The notes: generated by a model not told the origin, from the letters alone. A stretch of 64,000 bases of DNA from an uncultured Bacilli bacterium (GCA_934096295.1 CAKOLL010000001.1:268959-332958); one strand, 5' to 3'; shown: positions 15,624-23,047, counted from the first letter of the stretch. Made by a program: numbers and translations.

Positions 15624-15831
15624 GGATTGGTTGGTAATAACTATATGAACTATTATAAGATGGTACACCTGGAGTATAAGGCATATTTTGTGGATAGCCA
15701 CTTGCCCCCGGTGCAACATTATATATAGGTCTAGGTCTAGTTAAACCAACTGCTGCTCCACCTGCTAATCCTCCTAATAAAAAAGGTACAACAAACCCAC
15801 GGTTAGTATTTTGATAATAATTTGGATACAT
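15604..15831 (-). CDS. Small Tyr/Pro/Gly-rich protein, possibly coat-associated
   Basis: 75 residues from ATG 15831, chosen because AAAGGAG lies five bases upstream. The N-terminus M-Y-P-N-Y-Y-Q-N-T-N-R-G leads to a short hydrophobic glycine-rich stretch (V-V-P-F-L-L-G-G-L-A-G-G-A-A-V-G-L) and a tail dominated by Tyr, Pro and Ser that ends P-R-V-Y-Y-Y. Such composition is common among small spore coat and surface proteins of Bacilli, but composition alone is weak evidence. It overlaps the end of the rodA-like gene on the other strand. Confidence 0.55.
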   Translation of the reverse strand: MYPNYYQNTNRGFVVPFLLGGLAGGAAVGLTRPRPIYNVAPGASGYPQNMPYTPGVPSYNSSYSYYQPIPRVYYY

Positions 15832-15875
15832 AGTTTCTCCTTTCATAAGTAATTTATGAAAATACTCTTTATTAA

Positions 15876-16130
15876 CTAATTACTTTTACCCAAATATATT
15901 TTTTGTTTTTTTCTTTTTAAACCTAGATTTGTTTTAGTATTAATATTTTGAATAGCAGCATCCACCAAAGAAATATATTCTTTGTCGGTGAAGATATTTA
16001 CATCTTCAATTCTAGTGATGGTCATCTCTTTATTATCTAATATAAGAAATTCATATATTATCTCTAGACATATTTTTTCTTGCATCTGCTTTTTAGCGAG
16101 TGCATGACTTAAACATAAATAATCATCCAT
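15876..16130 (-). CDS. Small basic protein of unknown function
   Basis: 84 residues from ATG 16130. The frame is open up to 16250, but the extension would overlap the start of the divergent XRE gene. A promoter (CAGACA, 17 bases, TATAAT at 16152-16157 on the minus strand) lies inside that extension, so the shorter form is right. SD is AAAGAGTTGAT. The protein begins M-D-D-Y-L-C-L-S-H-A-L-A-K-K-Q and ends with a lysine-rich tail K-R-K-K-Q-K-I-Y-L-G-K. Predicted mostly helical and soluble. I do not recognise it. Confidence 0.55.
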   Translation of the reverse strand: MDDYLCLSHALAKKQMQEKICLEIIYEFLILDNKEMTITRIEDVNIFTDKEYISLVDAAIQNINTKTNLGLKRKKQKIYLGKSN

Positions 16131-16236
16131 AAAATCAACTCTTTCTTTTAAATTATAACAAACTTTTTCGTATTTGTCTGTAATTTTTAGTATATTTATA
16201 AATTTAATGGGAAAATTAAACTGGTGAGCGGAATAG

Positions 16237-16686
16237 ATGGAAAATGACAAATTATTTGAGTTAAGGGAATATAATAATCTAACTCAAAAGAATGTTGGAG
16301 AAATTATAGGTGTTCGTCAACAAACTTATGCTGAATGGGAAAAAGGAAAGAAGATTATTCCTTTAAAACATTTAGTTACATTAGCAAAATATTATAACGT
16401 TAGTTTAGATTATTTAACTGGACTATCTAATAAAAAAGATATATTTTATAAATATGTTACTCTTGATAAAAAGGAAATTGGTAAAAAAGTTGTATATGTT
16501 AGATCTCTTTATAATATAAATCAAAAAGATTTAGCATCTATTCTTAATACCTCTTCTTCCACAATTTGTGCTTATGAAAAAGGAAAAACTTTAATACTAA
16601 CAGCCTTTTTGTATCAAATAGCTAAAAAATATAATATCTCAATTGATTGGTTAGTTGGAGCTAGTTCTAAAATAAAAAGAAACTAG
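16237..16686 (+). CDS. Regulator with two XRE helix-turn-helix domains
   Basis: 149 residues containing two complete HTH_3 units. The first (about 5-60) has N-N-L-T-Q-K-N-V-G-E-I-I-G-V-R-Q-Q-T-Y-A-E-W-E-K-G. The second (about 80-140) has Y-N-I-N-Q-K-D-L-A-S-I-L-N-T-S-S-S-T-I-C-A-Y-E-K-G. Both end with the hydrophobic Y-N-V-S-L-D-Y-L-x-G or Y-N-I-S-I-D-W-L-V-G. A single chain with both DNA-binding halves could bind a palindromic or direct-repeat operator without dimerising. It is divergent from the 15876 gene, the most obvious target. No effector domain is present. Confidence 0.8.
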   Translation: MENDKLFELREYNNLTQKNVGEIIGVRQQTYAEWEKGKKIIPLKHLVTLAKYYNVSLDYLTGLSNKKDIFYKYVTLDKKEIGKKVVYVRSLYNINQKDLASILNTSSSTICAYEKGKTLILTAFLYQIAKKYNISIDWLVGASSKIKRN

Positions 16687-16694
16687 CTTTTTTT
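16659..16694 (+). terminator. Terminator of the double-HTH gene
   Basis: AGCTAGTT / AACTAGCT stem followed by a run of seven T. The stem covers the stop codon. Confidence 0.8.
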
Positions 16695-16788
16695 ATTCCT
16701 AAAAGTCATTTAAAAAAATCCCTCATATAGTTCCTACCTTCCTTATTTAAATTATAGCAAAAATTTTTTAAAAGAAAAAGACTTATTT

Positions 16789-18030
16789 TTACATAAGTCC
16801 CATAAAATAATTCTTTTTACCTTTTTTGATTAATAATACTTTTTCTTCAATAGCATCTTTTTTAGTTATTACTTTTTCTAAATCAGTTACTTTTTGATTG
16901 TTGATGCTTATTGCACCCGAAGAAATCATTTCTCTTGCTTCTCTTTTACTTGAAACAATTTTGTTATCCACTAATAAGTCTATTAGTAAAGCGTTATCTT
17001 TTACATCAAATCTTGGTACATCTTTTATGCTTTCAATTATTTCGTCTGCAGTTAATTCCCAAATTCTATCTGAGAATAAAGATTCAGAAATATGTAAAGC
17101 TTTTTTGTATTCTTCTTCACCATGTAAGAATGTAATTATTTCTTTAGCTAATGCTTTTTGGGCTTTTCTTTCTTCTGGATGTTCATTTAGACTTTTTTCT
17201 AATTCTTCAATTTCTTCTTTAGTTAAGAATGTTAATTTTTTTAAGTATTCAATAACTTTATCATCCTCAGCATTAATAAAGTATTGGTATAATTCGTATG
17301 GACTAGTCTTGTTAATATCTAACCATAACGCTTCTCCGGATTCGCTTTTACCAAATTTTGATCCATCACTTCTAGTTACTAATGGCACTGTAAATCCATA
17401 ACATTTTACATCTGCTCCATGAACTTTTCTTATTAGTTCAAGTCCTGATGTAATATTTCCCCATTGATCTTGTCCTCCGACTTGCATTGTTACACCATGT
17501 TCTTCATATAACTTTAAAAAGTCAATTGATTGAAGCAACATGTATGAAAATTCAGTATAAGTAATACCAATATCTAATCTTCTTTTTACGGTATCCTTTG
17601 CAAGCATATAATTAACATTAAAGAATTTACCAAAATCTCTAAGATAATCAATTGCTTTCATTTCACATAGCCAATCAGCGTTGTTTACTATTTCGATTTT
17701 TCCACCAAGGATGGTACTAATTTGATTTTGAATACACTTAATGTTATGGGCAACAGCTTCTTTACTAATCATTGGTCTTTCAACATTTGGTTTAGGATCT
17801 CCGATTAATCCTGTTCCTCCCCCAGCAATAATTATTGGAGTATGTCCACCTTCCATTAATCTTTTTGATGTAGCTATTACGGTACAGTAATGTCCAATAT
17901 GTAATGAGTCTCCAGTTGGGTCAACACCAATATAAAATTTTAAGCCTCCATTATTAATGGCTTCTTCAACGTCTGGACTAGTTATATCATTAACAAGCCC
18001 TCTCCATTTTAATTCTTCAAATAATGTCAT
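16789..18030 (-). CDS. tyrS: Tyrosyl-tRNA synthetase
   Basis: 413 residues, normal for bacterial TyrS. Class I synthetase motifs are clear: G-D-S-L-H-I-G-H-Y near residue 40 and the KMSKS equivalent K-F-G-K-S at about 230. The tyrosine-binding stretch includes Q-V-G-G-Q-D-Q-W-G-N-I, and the C-terminus has an S4-like RNA-binding domain (S-S-K-R-E-A-R-E-M-I-S-S-G-A-I). It charges tRNA-Tyr. The gene is preceded by a T-box leader, so expression should rise when uncharged tRNA-Tyr accumulates. SD is GGGAGG. Confidence 0.95.
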   Translation of the reverse strand: MTLFEELKWRGLVNDITSPDVEEAINNGGLKFYIGVDPTGDSLHIGHYCTVIATSKRLMEGGHTPIIIAGGGTGLIGDPKPNVERPMISKEAVAHNIKCIQNQISTILGGKIEIVNNADWLCEMKAIDYLRDFGKFFNVNYMLAKDTVKRRLDIGITYTEFSYMLLQSIDFLKLYEEHGVTMQVGGQDQWGNITSGLELIRKVHGADVKCYGFTVPLVTRSDGSKFGKSESGEALWLDINKTSPYELYQYFINAEDDKVIEYLKKLTFLTKEEIEELEKSLNEHPEERKAQKALAKEIITFLHGEEEYKKALHISESLFSDRIWELTADEIIESIKDVPRFDVKDNALLIDLLVDNKIVSSKREAREMISSGAISINNQKVTDLEKVITKKDAIEEKVLLIKKGKKNYFMGLM

Positions 18031-18044
18031 AAAATTTCCTCCCT

Positions 18045-18170
18045 AAAAATAAAAAGAATGGTACACAAGGAGTGCAATTTGCACGGTACCATCCTTTATT
18101 TAACTTAATTTATCTTAACGCGATTCAAACGATTCAGCTCCGGAGTCGTAAATTCCTTCAGCACTGATTG
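18045..18170 (-). promoter_or_regulatory. T-box leader of tyrS with an unusually short Stem I
   Basis: The T-box element GGATGGTACCGTGC (18081-18094, minus strand) includes the tRNA-acceptor binding bases TGGTACC. It competes with a terminator formed by ATGGTAC / GTACCAT enclosing GTGC-aaatt-GCAC and followed by TTTTTATTTTT. A TATAAT at 18176-18181 puts the RNA start near 18169, leaving only about 75 bases before the T-box. Within that, GCT-GAA-GGA...TCC-GG-AGC folds into a small hairpin whose loop (complement of 18145-18153) presents UAC, a tyrosine codon, as specifier. The usual Stem I of about 100 nt is absent. T-box identity is firm; the fold of the short stem is inferred. Confidence 0.85.
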
Positions 18171-18207
18171 GGTCAATTATAGCACTTTAAAATTTATTAT
18201 GCAAGCT

Positions 18208-18855
18208 TTATTTAACAAAATTCTTGAATTTTTCATTCATTTTAATTTCTAAACTCATTAGCTTATTACTTTCTGGATGTACAATCTCCAATTTGTAAGC
18301 TTGTAAACACATTGAACTACTAGCCTTTTTTCCGTATTTTTTATCTCCGATGATGGGATGATTAATATTTGCAAGTTGAACCCTGATTTGATTCTTTCTA
18401 CCTGTTTTAATATTTATATTTAATAAGCTATATTTATTATTATATTTAATTACATCAAAATCTGTTATTGCTAATTTTCCTTTTTTCTTGTCTTTAGTAA
18501 TTATTACATCATGTGTTTTGGTTTCATATAAATAATCTTCTAGATGACCACTTTTTGTTAAAGGATGTTCTACTACTGCATAATAGTATCTTTTAACATT
18601 TGACCAATTGGCTTGTAATTTTCTTTTTATGGCCTCACTTTTGGCAAATACTATTAATCCCGATGTATCTTTATCTAGTCTATGAACTATAAAAATTTTG
18701 TTTTTAGGATTTTGTTTTTTTATATATTCTTTTACATCATCATAAAGATTTCTATCATTTTTGTTATCTCTAGAAATTGTTAAAATACCATTTGGTTTAT
18801 TAATAACAATTATGTACTTATCTTCATATATTATATTTAATTTCTTTTTTGGCAT
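18208..18855 (-). CDS. RluA-family pseudouridine synthase
   Basis: 215 residues, the catalytic domain alone with no S4 domain. Motif I with the catalytic aspartate is V-H-R-L-D-K-D-T-S-G-L-I-V-F-A-K at about 60-75. Also present are T-G-R-K-N-Q-I-R-V-Q-L-A and H-P-I-I-G-D-K-K-Y-G in the expected order. It isomerises uridine in rRNA or tRNA; the target site cannot be told from sequence. ATG follows GGGTGAT. It lies on the same strand as tyrS but is separated from it by the tyrS promoter and T-box leader. Confidence 0.85.
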   Translation of the reverse strand: MPKKKLNIIYEDKYIIVINKPNGILTISRDNKNDRNLYDDVKEYIKKQNPKNKIFIVHRLDKDTSGLIVFAKSEAIKRKLQANWSNVKRYYYAVVEHPLTKSGHLEDYLYETKTHDVIITKDKKKGKLAITDFDVIKYNNKYSLLNINIKTGRKNQIRVQLANINHPIIGDKKYGKKASSSMCLQAYKLEIVHPESNKLMSLEIKMNEKFKNFVK

Positions 18856-18905
18856 TGTAAATCACCCACACAAATATTATATCAAATTTACTATTAATAT
18901 CAAAA

Positions 18906-18930
18906 TAAAAAGCCCGTGGATACGGACTTT
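18906..18930 (-). terminator. Terminator of the tRNA-Ala transcript
   Basis: Minus-strand stem AAAGTCCGT / ACGGGCTTT with loop ATCC, followed by T-rich sequence, ten bases after the encoded CCA. Confidence 0.8.
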
Positions 18931-18940
18931 GATGTTCAAT

Positions 18941-19017
18941 TGGTGGAGAATGTGGGACTCGAACCCGCGACCCCCACGGTGCAAGCGTGGTGCTCTAGCC
19001 AACTGAGCTAATTCCCC
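18941..19017 (-). tRNA. tRNA-Ala (anticodon TGC)
   Basis: 77 bases including an encoded CCA. The acceptor stem GGGGAAT / ATTCTCC has one G-U pair and the discriminator A. The D-arm contains AGCTCAG...GAGC. The anticodon arm is CCACG-CTTGCAC-CGTGG with TGC in the loop. The T-arm shows GGTTCGAGTCC. It is a lone tRNA gene with its own terminator. Confidence 0.95.
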
Positions 19018-19059
19018 AAGAACAAGACTATTTTATCATACATTGATAAAATAATCAAG

Positions 19060-19269
19060 CTATTTTTGTGGTTCTTCAACAATTTTTATTAATCCAGCTT
19101 CAACTTCTTCAAGTGCACGACCTAAACTCTTCTTGTTTTTATACTCACTTTCTTTCATTTGATAGTGGTTATTTTCAAGCATTTGTTTACTTCTTATTGA
19201 AGCTACATGAACCAATTTGTACTTAGAATCTACTATATTTAGTAGTTTATCAATTGATGGATATAACAT
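19060..19269 (-). CDS. rpoZ: RNA polymerase omega subunit
   Basis: 69 residues, typical for omega. It begins M-L-Y-P-S-I-D-K-L-L and carries the conserved Y-K-L-V-H-V-A-S-I-R-S-K-Q-M helix followed by K-K-S-L-G-R-A-L-E-E-V-E-A-G, which wraps the beta-prime C-terminus and stabilises the core enzyme. In many Firmicutes it lies between gmk and priA; here it stands alone between the tRNA and a pilin-like gene, with its own promoter. Confidence 0.92.
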   Translation of the reverse strand: MLYPSIDKLLNIVDSKYKLVHVASIRSKQMLENNHYQMKESEYKNKKSLGRALEEVEAGLIKIVEEPQK

Positions 19270-19293
19270 ACATACACTCCCTTTTCATTACTT

Positions 19294-19322
19294 ATAATAC
19301 TCATTAATACTTATTTATGCAA
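19294..19322 (-). promoter_or_regulatory. SigA promoter of rpoZ
   Basis: Minus strand TTGCAT, 17-base spacer, TATTAT. The start codon lies 25 bases downstream. Confidence 0.65.
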
Positions 19323-19333
19323 GAAAATCGCAA

Positions 19334-19355
19334 AAATTTGACACAAATTTGACAC
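19334..19355. repeat. Two perfect tandem copies of an 11-bp unit
   Basis: AAATTTGACAC occurs twice head to tail, just upstream of the rpoZ promoter. Eleven bases is one helical turn, so it might be a protein-binding site, but no regulator is identified. Confidence 0.7.
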
Positions 19356-19364
19356 TATTTGTTT

Positions 19365-19727
19365 TTAACTAAGTATTTTTGCAGTTATTTTATCATTTTC
19401 ATTTGTTACTTTTATCTTTATATTATTCATGGAACTTTCTTCATCGCGAGGATCTATTACTTCGCCATTACTACTTATAACAGCATTTGCTTTTGCTAAA
19501 TCATCAACAGTTAAATACACAGTGTTTTCTTTTTCAAATAATTTACTATTGACTTTAGCATACAACACTGCACCATTTTCAATTGCTGCTAGCTTTTGAT
19601 TATACATTTCTTCTTCATAATTAACATTTAATTTACTTGATATAATCCATGTAGCTGCAAAATAACAGATACTAAATATTCCAAGGACGATAGCTAGTTC
19701 TACAACTGTATATCCATTTTTCTTCAT
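19365..19727 (-). CDS. Type IV pilin-like / pseudopilin protein
   Basis: 120 residues. The N-terminus M-K-K-N-G|Y-T-V-V-E-L-A-I-V-L-G is a class III (prepilin) signal: short basic head, cleavage after G5, aromatic Y6, and the key glutamate E10 (position +5). The hydrophobic helix to about residue 28 would anchor or assemble the pilin, and the rest is a small globular domain. No prepilin peptidase, ATPase or platform gene is visible in the window, so this is an orphan pseudopilin, perhaps serving machinery encoded elsewhere. Its ATG overlaps the stop of the upstream gene (ATGA), with GGAGGT within that gene. Confidence 0.75.
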   Translation of the reverse strand: MKKNGYTVVELAIVLGIFSICYFAATWIISSKLNVNYEEEMYNQKLAAIENGAVLYAKVNSKLFEKENTVYLTVDDLAKANAVISSNGEVIDPRDEESSMNNIKIKVTNENDKITAKILS

Positions 19728-20686
19728 TTATTTACCTCCGTTTTAGTAAATCCACGATATTCCCAAAGAGGAAACTCATTTCTAATTTTAGATATTTCTT
19801 GTAACATTTTATTTTTTAATTTATCTCCCTTAAACTCAAATAGGCTTATAATAGTTTCTTCGAGATTCTTATTAGCTATATCTTCTTCATTTAAGGAGTT
19901 GTATAAATATGGAATAACGATATTATCATCAATAAACTTTATATCTTTATTTTTAAAAACATAAAAGTTTTTCAAAGTTTTAATAAGTTTTTTATAAGAT
20001 TTAATATTGTGATGATAGATATTTTTTCCCATTTCAACGTATTCTTTATTAGTAAATTGTTTATATTTATCATCCTTATAATATTTATTTATTCTTTTTT
20101 TACTACTTAATTTATTACTTACAATCATTTTATCTTCAATAATATATTCTTTCTTATAGTAAAATTCTAGTTTGGATATAATTTTATCTTTTTCTTCAAT
20201 ACCACTTATGATGAAAGAAAAATATTTTTTACTTACAACACCATATGCAATAATTATGCCATTTGCTAAATCATATATTCTATTCCATTTTTTTACATAT
20301 TTTAAAATATCTTTGTTTTTAAAACAACATTTAAATTCTAAATCATTTGGAACTTCTAAGTTATCTTTTTGAAAAATAATGTGTTTATCAATAAAATAAT
20401 TTATTAATTCTTTATGTTCATTCAATGTTTTTGTATCATTTTTTTTCAATATATTTTTTAATGACTCATAGTCTTTTAGATCTAATGACATTATAAGATA
20501 CTTTAAATATTTATTTTTTATTTCATTTATTTTTTCTACTAAAACATCTTTTTTAGACTTTGTATCTTCTATTTTTGTTTCATCAAAGATTTCACACATT
20601 TTATTGTAATCTGTAATTATTTTTATTAATTCTTCTTTTTTTAATTTATTTAAATATTCTACATAACTAATACCTATTTCAATCAT
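19724..20686 (-). CDS. Unknown protein coupled to the pilin-like gene
   Basis: 320 residues from ATG 20686, chosen for GGAGTGAT before it; the frame continues nine codons upstream without an SD. The first segment L-N-K-L-K-K-E-E-L-I-K-I-I-T-D-Y-N resembles the SAP/Rho_N-like helix pair also seen at the C-termini of S2 and L20 in this window. The remainder is very rich in Lys, Ile, Asn and Tyr, is predicted helical and soluble, and has paired cysteines (C-C-F-K) near 119. No known domain recognised. It is translationally coupled to the pilin-like gene by ATGA overlap, so they may act together. Confidence 0.55.
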   Translation of the reverse strand: MIEIGISYVEYLNKLKKEELIKIITDYNKMCEIFDETKIEDTKSKKDVLVEKINEIKNKYLKYLIMSLDLKDYESLKNILKKNDTKTLNEHKELINYFIDKHIIFQKDNLEVPNDLEFKCCFKNKDILKYVKKWNRIYDLANGIIIAYGVVSKKYFSFIISGIEEKDKIISKLEFYYKKEYIIEDKMIVSNKLSSKKRINKYYKDDKYKQFTNKEYVEMGKNIYHHNIKSYKKLIKTLKNFYVFKNKDIKFIDDNIVIPYLYNSLNEEDIANKNLEETIISLFEFKGDKLKNKMLQEISKIRNEFPLWEYRGFTKTEVNK

Positions 20687-20774
20687 GATATCACTCCATA
20701 TACATTTTACCAAATTTATAATAAATTTTCCATGGTAATTATGTGAAAAATTGAATTTTGTAATATTTTACTTT

Positions 20775-21275
20775 CTAGATATCAAAGTAATAAACGTTTT
20801 CAGGTAAATTTAATTGTTTATATATTTTATTTTTAATATATCTTCCACCGATATGTTTATAAAATTCATTAGTGGGATTTTCTTTTAGACAAGATATAAG
20901 CATTTTATCTAAGCCCATCTCTTTTAAATTTTTAATGGATTCTTCTACGAGTTTTTGGCCAAAACCATAATGGTGATATTTTTTTATAATGTAAAGAGCA
21001 AATATTTCCCCACAATTATCAAATTCTAAATCTTCAGTTTTTCCATAGTTTACAAATCCTACGACTTGGTTATCTATTTCTAAAACAAGGGTATTATAAT
21101 CTTTTGTAGCAAAGTTTTTTTTGATAGTTTCACCTCTTTTTACTTCATTTGTTTTTATTTCTTCCAAAAAGGAATCAGGCATAATACGTTTATAAGTTTC
21201 ATTCCATGCTACAGTTATTACATGAGAAATTCCCATACAATCTTCTTTCTTTTCTTTTCTAATTGTGTATTTCAT
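20775..21275 (-). CDS. GNAT family N-acetyltransferase
   Basis: 166 residues. The fold begins Y-T-I-R-K-E-K-K-E-D-C-M-G-I and has the acetyl-CoA pyrophosphate loop K-K-Y-H-H-Y-G-F-G-Q-K-L (Q/R-x-x-G-x-G type) at about 95-105, preceded by the strand E-I-F-A-L-Y-I. The C-terminal N-E-F-Y-K-H-I-G-G is also typical. The substrate could be a small molecule or protein amine and cannot be inferred. Its start overlaps the end of the UDG-like gene by 17 bases, so the two are coupled. Confidence 0.85.
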   Translation of the reverse strand: MKYTIRKEKKEDCMGISHVITVAWNETYKRIMPDSFLEEIKTNEVKRGETIKKNFATKDYNTLVLEIDNQVVGFVNYGKTEDLEFDNCGEIFALYIIKKYHHYGFGQKLVEESIKNLKEMGLDKMLISCLKENPTNEFYKHIGGRYIKNKIYKQLNLPENVYYFDI

Positions 21276-21924
21276 TAAAATATACCTCCTTGATCCATAA
21301 TATATCTTCGATTGATTTATCTATATTAAATCTTCCATTTCCAATTGGATAATAAACTGGAAAACATGTATATTTTTTATTATTGATTTCTTTGATGTAT
21401 TTTTTCTTACGACAGGTACTTACTGATATTTTTTCATTTAAAAATATGGAACTAACTTGATTGCCAAAAAGTATTATTACTTTAGGATTAACTAATTCTA
21501 TTTCTTTTTCAATTAAAGATAAGTACTCTTTAAATACTTTATCTGGCAAAGGTCTGGCATCAAGCTGAGTACATTTTCCTAGATTGGTTATAAATATTTT
21601 ATTATTCTCTACTTTTTTATAAACTTTTTTGGCAAAGTCTGGTGTCCATTCACTCCCTTTTTTACTTTTTATTTCCTGATATAAATCTTCATCAATAATT
21701 TTTATTGCCATGAATAAATCCCAGATATTTTTAGTCCCTATCCATGGAGCCCTTGGCCCTTCCCACGATTTATCTGCCGCGATATTTCTAGCTGTTGGAT
21801 TCATAAAAACAAAACAAATATCTGGATTATTACAACATCCTCCGAAATATATTGGTTCAAGACTAGGATCTCCATATATTTTTTGCATTTTTTTATATTC
21901 TTTTTTAATATTATCTAAATTCAT
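21259..21924 (-). CDS. Uracil-DNA glycosylase superfamily protein
   Basis: 221 residues. The first strand I-C-F-V-F-M-N-P-T-A-R-N matches the motif A region of UDG-fold enzymes. I-F-I-T-N-L-G-K-C and V-N-P-K-V-I-I-L-F-G-N-Q-V follow as expected, and the second catalytic loop is P-V-Y-Y-P-I-G-N-G-R-F-N in place of the usual H-P-S-P. That loop differs from classical Ung, so the base or substrate specificity may differ, or the protein may be a non-catalytic relative. A C-C pair occurs near residue 30, but the four-cysteine iron-sulfur set of family 4 is not complete. It forms an operon with the GNAT gene. Confidence 0.7.
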   Translation of the reverse strand: MNLDNIKKEYKKMQKIYGDPSLEPIYFGGCCNNPDICFVFMNPTARNIAADKSWEGPRAPWIGTKNIWDLFMAIKIIDEDLYQEIKSKKGSEWTPDFAKKVYKKVENNKIFITNLGKCTQLDARPLPDKVFKEYLSLIEKEIELVNPKVIILFGNQVSSIFLNEKISVSTCRKKKYIKEINNKKYTCFPVYYPIGNGRFNIDKSIEDILWIKEVYFNEIHN

Positions 21925-21940
21925 ATTATCTTCCTTATAG

Positions 21941-21970
21941 AAAAAGCAACACCTTTTAAAGTGTTGTTTT
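21941..21970. terminator. Terminator downstream of yqeY
   Basis: AAAAGCAACAC / GTGTTGTTTT stem with loop CTTTTAAA. Poly-A and poly-T arms face both ways, separating yqeY from the UDG-like operon. Confidence 0.8.
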
Positions 21971-22415
21971 AATTTGACATAATTTGTTCTTTAACTAATT
22001 TACTAACTAGAGACATATCTGCATTTTTTCCAACAAGTAGCTCATTAACTTTTTTCATTACAAGCCCCATATCTTTCATGCTAGTTGGTTTTATTTCTTC
22101 TACTGCACTTTTTACTATTTCACTTATTTCACTTTCAGACATTTCTTCAGGTAAATAAATATCTAAAATAGCAATTTCTTTTTCTAATGATTCCACTAAG
22201 TCAGCTTTTCCATATTTTTTATATTCTTCTAATGAATCTTTACGAACTTTAACTTGTTTTTTTAATACTGCAGCTATTTCATTGTCATCTAATTCATGTT
22301 TTTTAGCAATTTGTTCTAGTTGTAAAGCACTTTTCAACATTCTAAGTACTGATAACTTAAAAGTATCTTTTTCTTTCATTGCGTTTTTTAAATCTTCATT
22401 AATCTTTTCGTACAT
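21969..22415 (-). CDS. yqeY: GatB/YqeY domain protein
   Basis: 148 residues, the usual length of YqeY. It begins with Y-E-K-I-N-E-D-L-K-N-A-M-K-E-K-D and contains L-R-M-L-K-S-A-L-Q, a charged helical middle, then D-I-Y-L-P-E-E-M-S-E-S-E-I and M-G-x-V-M-K-x-V-N-x-L-V-G-K-N-A-D-M. The tail is homologous to the tRNA-binding domain of GatB, and a role in tRNA metabolism is proposed but not established. It follows rpsU by two bases, the same pairing as in Bacillus. Confidence 0.92.
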   Translation of the reverse strand: MYEKINEDLKNAMKEKDTFKLSVLRMLKSALQLEQIAKKHELDDNEIAAVLKKQVKVRKDSLEEYKKYGKADLVESLEKEIAILDIYLPEEMSESEISEIVKSAVEEIKPTSMKDMGLVMKKVNELLVGKNADMSLVSKLVKEQIMSN

Positions 22416-22417
22416 AA

Positions 22418-22609
22418 TTAGCCTCGATTTCTTTTATGAGAATTTTTAATTCCTTCTTTAATTTCGTTTCTTCTTTTAACGCCTGGTTTTTCATAGTGTT
22501 TTCTTTTTTTAATTTCAGAAGGGACTCCACTTCTTGCAACTTTTGCCTTAAACTTCTTTAATGCTAAATCAACATTCCCGTTTTGCACAACTACTTTTGT
22601 CAAATTCAT
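22418..22609 (-). CDS. rpsU: 30S ribosomal protein S21
   Basis: 63 residues. V-V-V-Q-N-G-N-V-D-L-A-L-K-K-F-K-A-K-V-A-R at the start, then the basic region K-K-R-K-H-Y-E-K-P-G-V-K-R-R identify S21, which sits near the anti-Shine-Dalgarno end of 16S rRNA. SD is GGGAGGG. It is transcribed from its own promoter, immediately downstream of the bacteriocin terminator. Confidence 0.95.
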   Translation of the reverse strand: MNLTKVVVQNGNVDLALKKFKAKVARSGVPSEIKKRKHYEKPGVKRRNEIKEGIKNSHKRNRG

Positions 22610-22636
22610 TCCCTCCCTTCTCGTTTTTCACTACAT

Positions 22637-22665
22637 ATTATAACATTTGAATTTGCCTTTAGCAA
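22637..22665 (-). promoter_or_regulatory. SigA promoter of rpsU-yqeY
   Basis: Minus strand TTGCTA, 17-base spacer, TATAAT, about 27 bases before the rpsU start codon. Confidence 0.7.
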
Positions 22666-22718
22666 CATTTTTTAGTAATTATTTCAGATTTTTAGTAAGA
22701 AATCTCTTTACTGTACCT

Positions 22719-22738
22719 AAAAAGGCTAAGCCTTTTTA
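22719..22738 (-). terminator. Terminator of the bacteriocin operon
   Basis: AAAAAGG / CCTTTTT stem with loop CTAAG, abutting the stop codon of the last peptide gene. The 3' arm is T-rich. Confidence 0.75.
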
Positions 22739-22894
22739 TATTTTGCAAGTTTTTTTCGTAAGTATTCTTCGCAAAGATGAACCTAAGTCATATCCAATAT
22801 CATACATTGTTTTGAATACTCTAGCAAATGCATTAAAAAATGTTGCAGATGTTCCCCCTTTTATTTCATTTAATTCTTTTTTATTTAATTTCAT
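22736..22894 (-). CDS. Bacteriocin precursor peptide with double-glycine leader (peptide B)
   Basis: 52 residues. The leader M-K-L-N-K-K-E-L-N-E-I-K-G-G has every position of the double-glycine consensus: G-G at -1/-2, I at -4, L at -7, E at -8 and L at -12. The mature part is 38 residues, cationic, beginning T-S-A-T-F-F-N-A-F-A-R-V-F and containing G-Y-D-L-G, a GxxxG motif used for helix pairing in two-peptide (class IIb) bacteriocins. One cysteine lies third from the end. SD AAGGAGG is five bases before the ATG. It is last in an operon with a second such peptide and a C39-peptidase transporter that would cut after G-G. The target range is not predictable. Confidence 0.85.
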   Translation of the reverse strand: MKLNKKELNEIKGGTSATFFNAFARVFKTMYDIGYDLGSSLRRILTKKTCKI

Positions 22895-22904
22895 TTAATC
22901 CTCC

Positions 22905-23039
22905 TTAATTACATTTTCTTGGATTTACAAATCCCGCGATAATTCCTGCAAGCAGAGTAAGAGCTCCACCAATAACATACCATAAGCTTTTTCCTCCACC
23001 AGAAATATTTCCTAATTCTTTACAACTTAAAATTTCCAT
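22905..23039 (-). CDS. Bacteriocin precursor peptide with double-glycine leader (peptide A)
   Basis: 44 residues. The leader M-E-I-L-S-C-K-E-L-G-N-I-S-G-G again fits the consensus (I -4, L -7, E -8, L -12). The mature part is 29 residues: G-K-S-L-W-Y-V-I-G-G-A-L then a hydrophobic helix with A-G-I-I-A-G and an end N-P-R-K-C-N. The G-x-x-x-G/A spacings suit helix-helix pairing with peptide B. Each mature peptide has a single cysteine close to its C-terminus. SD is TAGGAGGT. It is separated from peptide B by 10 bases, consistent with roughly equal synthesis of the two chains. Confidence 0.85.
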   Translation of the reverse strand: MEILSCKELGNISGGGKSLWYVIGGALTLLAGIIAGFVNPRKCN

Positions 23040-23047
23040 ACTACCTC

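Noticed and set aside
18941..19017. tRNA-Ala as an attachment site of a mobile element
   Set aside because: No partial tRNA duplicate or integrase was seen in the window.
22760..22780. 16-bp match between the peptide B gene and 63908-63925 (TATTCTTCGCAAAGAT)
   Set aside because: In a 64-kb AT-rich window matches of this length are expected by chance; one copy lies in coding sequence and neither is part of a larger repeat.
22647..22898. 83-codon frame on the plus strand
   Set aside because: It is antisense to the double-glycine peptide gene, has no SD, and reads as hydrophobic low-complexity sequence.
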